From: Planctomycetota bacterium
GTDB lineage: Bacteria > Planctomycetota > B15-G4 > SIAN01
Assembly: GCA_009691715.1 (NCBI GenBank)
Contig: SIAN01000018.1
Span: forward strand, 17,638-81,637
Direction: 5' to 3'
Length of the DNA stretch: 64,000 bases
Positions 62,038 through 64,000 of the stretch are shown piece after piece. Every line of letters starts with the position of its first letter. Positions within the stretch are counted from its first letter, which is position 1. Under the pieces are notes generated by a model. It saw only the letters and a program-made list of their open reading frames with translations. It was not told the origin of the DNA and ran no database searches. The position numbers were made by a program, and so were the translations under genes.

Positions 62038-63690
62038 TCAGAAGATCGTGAACTCCACGCCCGCGCTCGAAGCGAAGCCGCCGGTCGCGGCGGGATCGGT
62101 CACGAACCACTGCCCGTAGAAGCCGAGCCCGAGCAGCGTCGGGTCGTCGGGTAGCTCGCCGCCGAAGGTCGCGTAGCCGGCGCCCGGTCCGGCGCCGAAC
62201 GTCGAGAGCGCCAGCGCGTAGGCCATCTGGTCGAGGTCGATATTGAGAGGGATGCCCTTCCAGGTCGTCCCAGGCGGCTCGGAGGAATAGGAGAGGATTG
62301 CGAACGCCAGCGCGCTTCCGCGGGCCTGGAACACGCCGAACTTGAAGTCGAGGTTGCCGACGTTCGGCGGCGTCACGGCGATCACAAGAGGCTCGAACCC
62401 GCCACTGCCGCGCGAACCGCGACCGTAGATGCGCGGATTGAGCGGGTTGGTCTCGGTCCGCAGGCGCGGCCGGTCGAACGGCGCGGTCTCGTTGCGCACG
62501 CGCGAATCGATCAGACCGTTGACGACGAAGTCGGCCAGCTCGTCGCGTTCCCGCTGCGACAGCCGCAACGGCACGATCAGCGGGTCACGGTTGTCGGCGA
62601 AATCGCCGCCGCGGTCGTAGAACCCGACCACCTGGTTCAGGTCGACGAACTGCCCGGTGTGCATGACGCGCAGACGCAGGCCGACGTTGCGCAGGCTCGG
62701 CACCTTCATCTTGCCGCGGTCGCCGTGGTCGCCGGTCACGGCCTCCCGCCCCGGATCGGTCGCTGGATCGCGCAGCCCGATGTTGCGGAAGCTGTCGTTG
62801 GTGAAGAGCCCGGTCGTGTGGCACTGCGCGCAGCCCGCCTTGCCGGTGAAGAGGGTGAGGCCGTTCTTCTGCCGCTGCGTCAGCGCGCCATTGTCGCCGG
62901 CATTGAAGTCATCCCACGGCGTCTGGTCGGGCACCAACGTGCGCTGGTAGGTCGCGAGCGCGAAGGCGATCCGCTCGGAAGTGATCGCGCTGTCGCCGAA
63001 GGCCGTGTTGAACAAATCAGGATAGGTCGGGTCGCCGATCAGCGCGGCCGCGACATCTGCCGGCAGCTGATCGGCCAGCGCCAGCGGATGGGAGAACTCG
63101 AGCTTGTTGGTCACGGCGTCCCAGTCGCGCGCGGCGTGCGCCATCTCGATCGAGGAGACGATCGGGCCGACCGACTGGGTCTCGAGTGCGCCGCCGCTGG
63201 CGATCGCGACGTTGCCGCTCTGCGGGTCGACGAACGTGGTGGAAGCGCGGCCATCCCAGAACAGCTCGGCGTGGTAGCCCCCCATCAGGTTGGTCGGCGA
63301 GTTGCGCGCCGTCGACTGCGGCAGGAAGCCGTGCAGCGGATCGGGCTCGTACTGATTGCAATCGTCGGAGCGGATCACGCCGGGCGAGCCGAACAAATCG
63401 TCCGGCGATGGCCGGAACCCATCGGGACCCGGATTGGCGATGAAGCGCAGATCACCGCCGCCGAATTCGGGCCGATGGCAGGTGCCGCACGCGATGGTGT
63501 TGTCGCTCGAGAGTTGTTCGTCCCAGAACAGGATCTTTCCGAGCACCGCCTTCTCGGGAGTGATCGGGTTCTCGGGCGGGGAGACCGGCGGTGGGAGCTG
63601 CGCACGAGCGGCGGGAACGGATAGCGCGAAGGCGGTGGCGGCGGCGAGCAGGACGGTGGTGCGACGCGAGGCGAGCAGCGCGTGGAGCAT
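62038..63690 (-). CDS. Di-haem cytochrome c peroxidase / MauG-family protein
   Basis: A 550-residue periplasmic protein. Signal peptide TTVLLAAATAFALSVPAARA. The two CxxCH haem sites are CGTCH near residue 67 and CAQCH near 286, as in the family, with a conserved NSPTNLMGGYHAELFWDGRA block and PSLRNVGLRLRVMHTGQF. These reduce H2O2 using electrons from small c-type cytochromes, or oxidise bound partners (MauG type). About 150 residues after the peroxidase core form an unrecognised beta-rich C-terminus. ATG 63690 is chosen for the signal peptide. The 261-base gap to the divergent gene holds an 8-bp inverted repeat (63896-63903 and 63927-63934). Confidence 0.9.
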   Translation of the reverse strand: MLHALLASRRTTVLLAAATAFALSVPAARAQLPPPVSPPENPITPEKAVLGKILFWDEQLSSDNTIACGTCHRPEFGGGDLRFIANPGPDGFRPSPDDLFGSPGVIRSDDCNQYEPDPLHGFLPQSTARNSPTNLMGGYHAELFWDGRASTTFVDPQSGNVAIASGGALETQSVGPIVSSIEMAHAARDWDAVTNKLEFSHPLALADQLPADVAAALIGDPTYPDLFNTAFGDSAITSERIAFALATYQRTLVPDQTPWDDFNAGDNGALTQRQKNGLTLFTGKAGCAQCHTTGLFTNDSFRNIGLRDPATDPGREAVTGDHGDRGKMKVPSLRNVGLRLRVMHTGQFVDLNQVVGFYDRGGDFADNRDPLIVPLRLSQRERDELADFVVNGLIDSRVRNETAPFDRPRLRTETNPLNPRIYGRGSRGSGGFEPLVIAVTPPNVGNLDFKFGVFQARGSALAFAILSYSSEPPGTTWKGIPLNIDLDQMAYALALSTFGAGPGAGYATFGGELPDDPTLLGLGFYGQWFVTDPAATGGFASSAGVEFTIF

Positions 63691-63951
63691 CGTGGTTTTC
63701 CCAGTGAGACCTGTGCGCGCGGGAAGCGCGAGCCGCCCGACACGAACCCGCCAGCAGAGGACGAGTTTCGTGAGCTGTCGCGGGGGGCGCTCCGGCGGAT
63801 TGACGGAGTTCTTGCGCGGCCGGATTCCGTACAGACCGCCCGACTGTGGGCGGTGGCGCACGGGGACGACTACGGTGGGTGAGCGAGCCGTGGCCGGTTG
63901 CAGCCAGGCCGCCTATCGTCCCGCGCCTGCAACCAATCCCTGGAGACGCCC

Positions 63952-64000
63952 ATGCTGACTGCCCGCGGCACTGTCTCGGCCTTGTTCCTCGCCGCGTTTT
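63952..64000 (+). CDS. Start of a secreted protein, cut by the window
   Basis: ATG 63952 is preceded by GGAG at 63942-63945 (six-base spacing) and opens LTARGTVSALFLAAF, the start of a signal peptide. Sixteen codons are visible and nothing about the mature protein can be said. It is divergent from the cytochrome c peroxidase gene. Confidence 0.6.
   Translation, partial: MLTARGTVSALFLAAF

Noticed and set aside
63682..63882. A 66-codon plus-strand frame before the last gene
   Set aside because: It overlaps the divergent peroxidase start and the promoter region, with no good ribosome site and no family resemblance.
1..64000. CRISPR arrays, rRNA, tRNA, integrases or insertion sequences
   Set aside because: No regular repeat-spacer pattern, cloverleaf or transposase was found on reading the gaps; the repeats at 36232 and 53226 are too few and lack unique spacers of equal size.

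Overview
The window is GC-rich bacterial DNA that most likely comes from a planctomycete or a close relative. Two gene types point there: a 1950-residue secreted protein joining a laminin-G-like fold, a neutral-ceramidase-like region, a PVC-type membrane-bound dehydrogenase and a c-type haem motif, and an ECF-sigma-like domain fused through a membrane helix to carboxypeptidase-regulatory-like domains. Outer-membrane proteins, lipoproteins and a TolC-type efflux operon indicate a double-membrane cell. I found no rRNA, tRNA, CRISPR array, integrase or recognisable insertion sequence.

Layout. 1-12.5 kb: a cut-off PAS/GGDEF diguanylate cyclase, a damaged sigma/carboxypeptidase-regulatory fusion, an ApaH-like phosphatase, a frameshifted Rpn-type nuclease, an esterase, an M20 amidohydrolase with two small envelope genes, a sialidase-like protein, a damaged FecR-like protein, and an HMA-fold lipoprotein read through an in-frame TGA. 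12.6-19.6 kb: the giant dehydrogenase/cytochrome gene, divergent from an FHA membrane protein. 19.6-27.3 kb: a DUF4143-type ATPase whose stop codon directly abuts that of a 2060-residue DUF4011/helicase/Vsr-like/DUF3320 protein, a defence-type arrangement. 27.3-30.3 kb: a secreted unknown protein, a DUF3179 gene and an AlgX/AlgJ-like gene, the last two with in-frame stops. 30.6-36.2 kb: three glycosyltransferases and a flippase (polysaccharide export), divergent from thymidylate kinase.

36.3-40.5 kb: porin, small phosphate-binding-like periplasmic protein and hybrid histidine kinase in one transcription unit. 40.6-45.2 kb: a zinc (or manganese) uptake locus of histidine-rich protein, outer-membrane protein, ZnuA, ZnuC and ZnuB. 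45.3-53.2 kb: an M1 aminopeptidase with HEAT repeats, then a TolC/HlyD/MacB-type efflux operon with stop/start overlaps. 53.2-64 kb: an intergenic repeat region, an FHA-CAP protein, an NRDE/TANGO2 protein, a damaged beta-barrel gene, a membrane spermidine-synthase-like fusion, a FIST sensor protein, a di-haem cytochrome c peroxidase and the first codons of a secreted protein.

The most striking overall observation is that nine of about 43 genes carry one or two disruptions (frameshift or in-frame stop) while the longest genes are all intact. Two of the in-frame TGA codons are followed at suitable spacing by stem-loops that resemble bacterial SECIS elements. Selenocysteine decoding, real gene decay and assembly error cannot be separated from this sequence alone.
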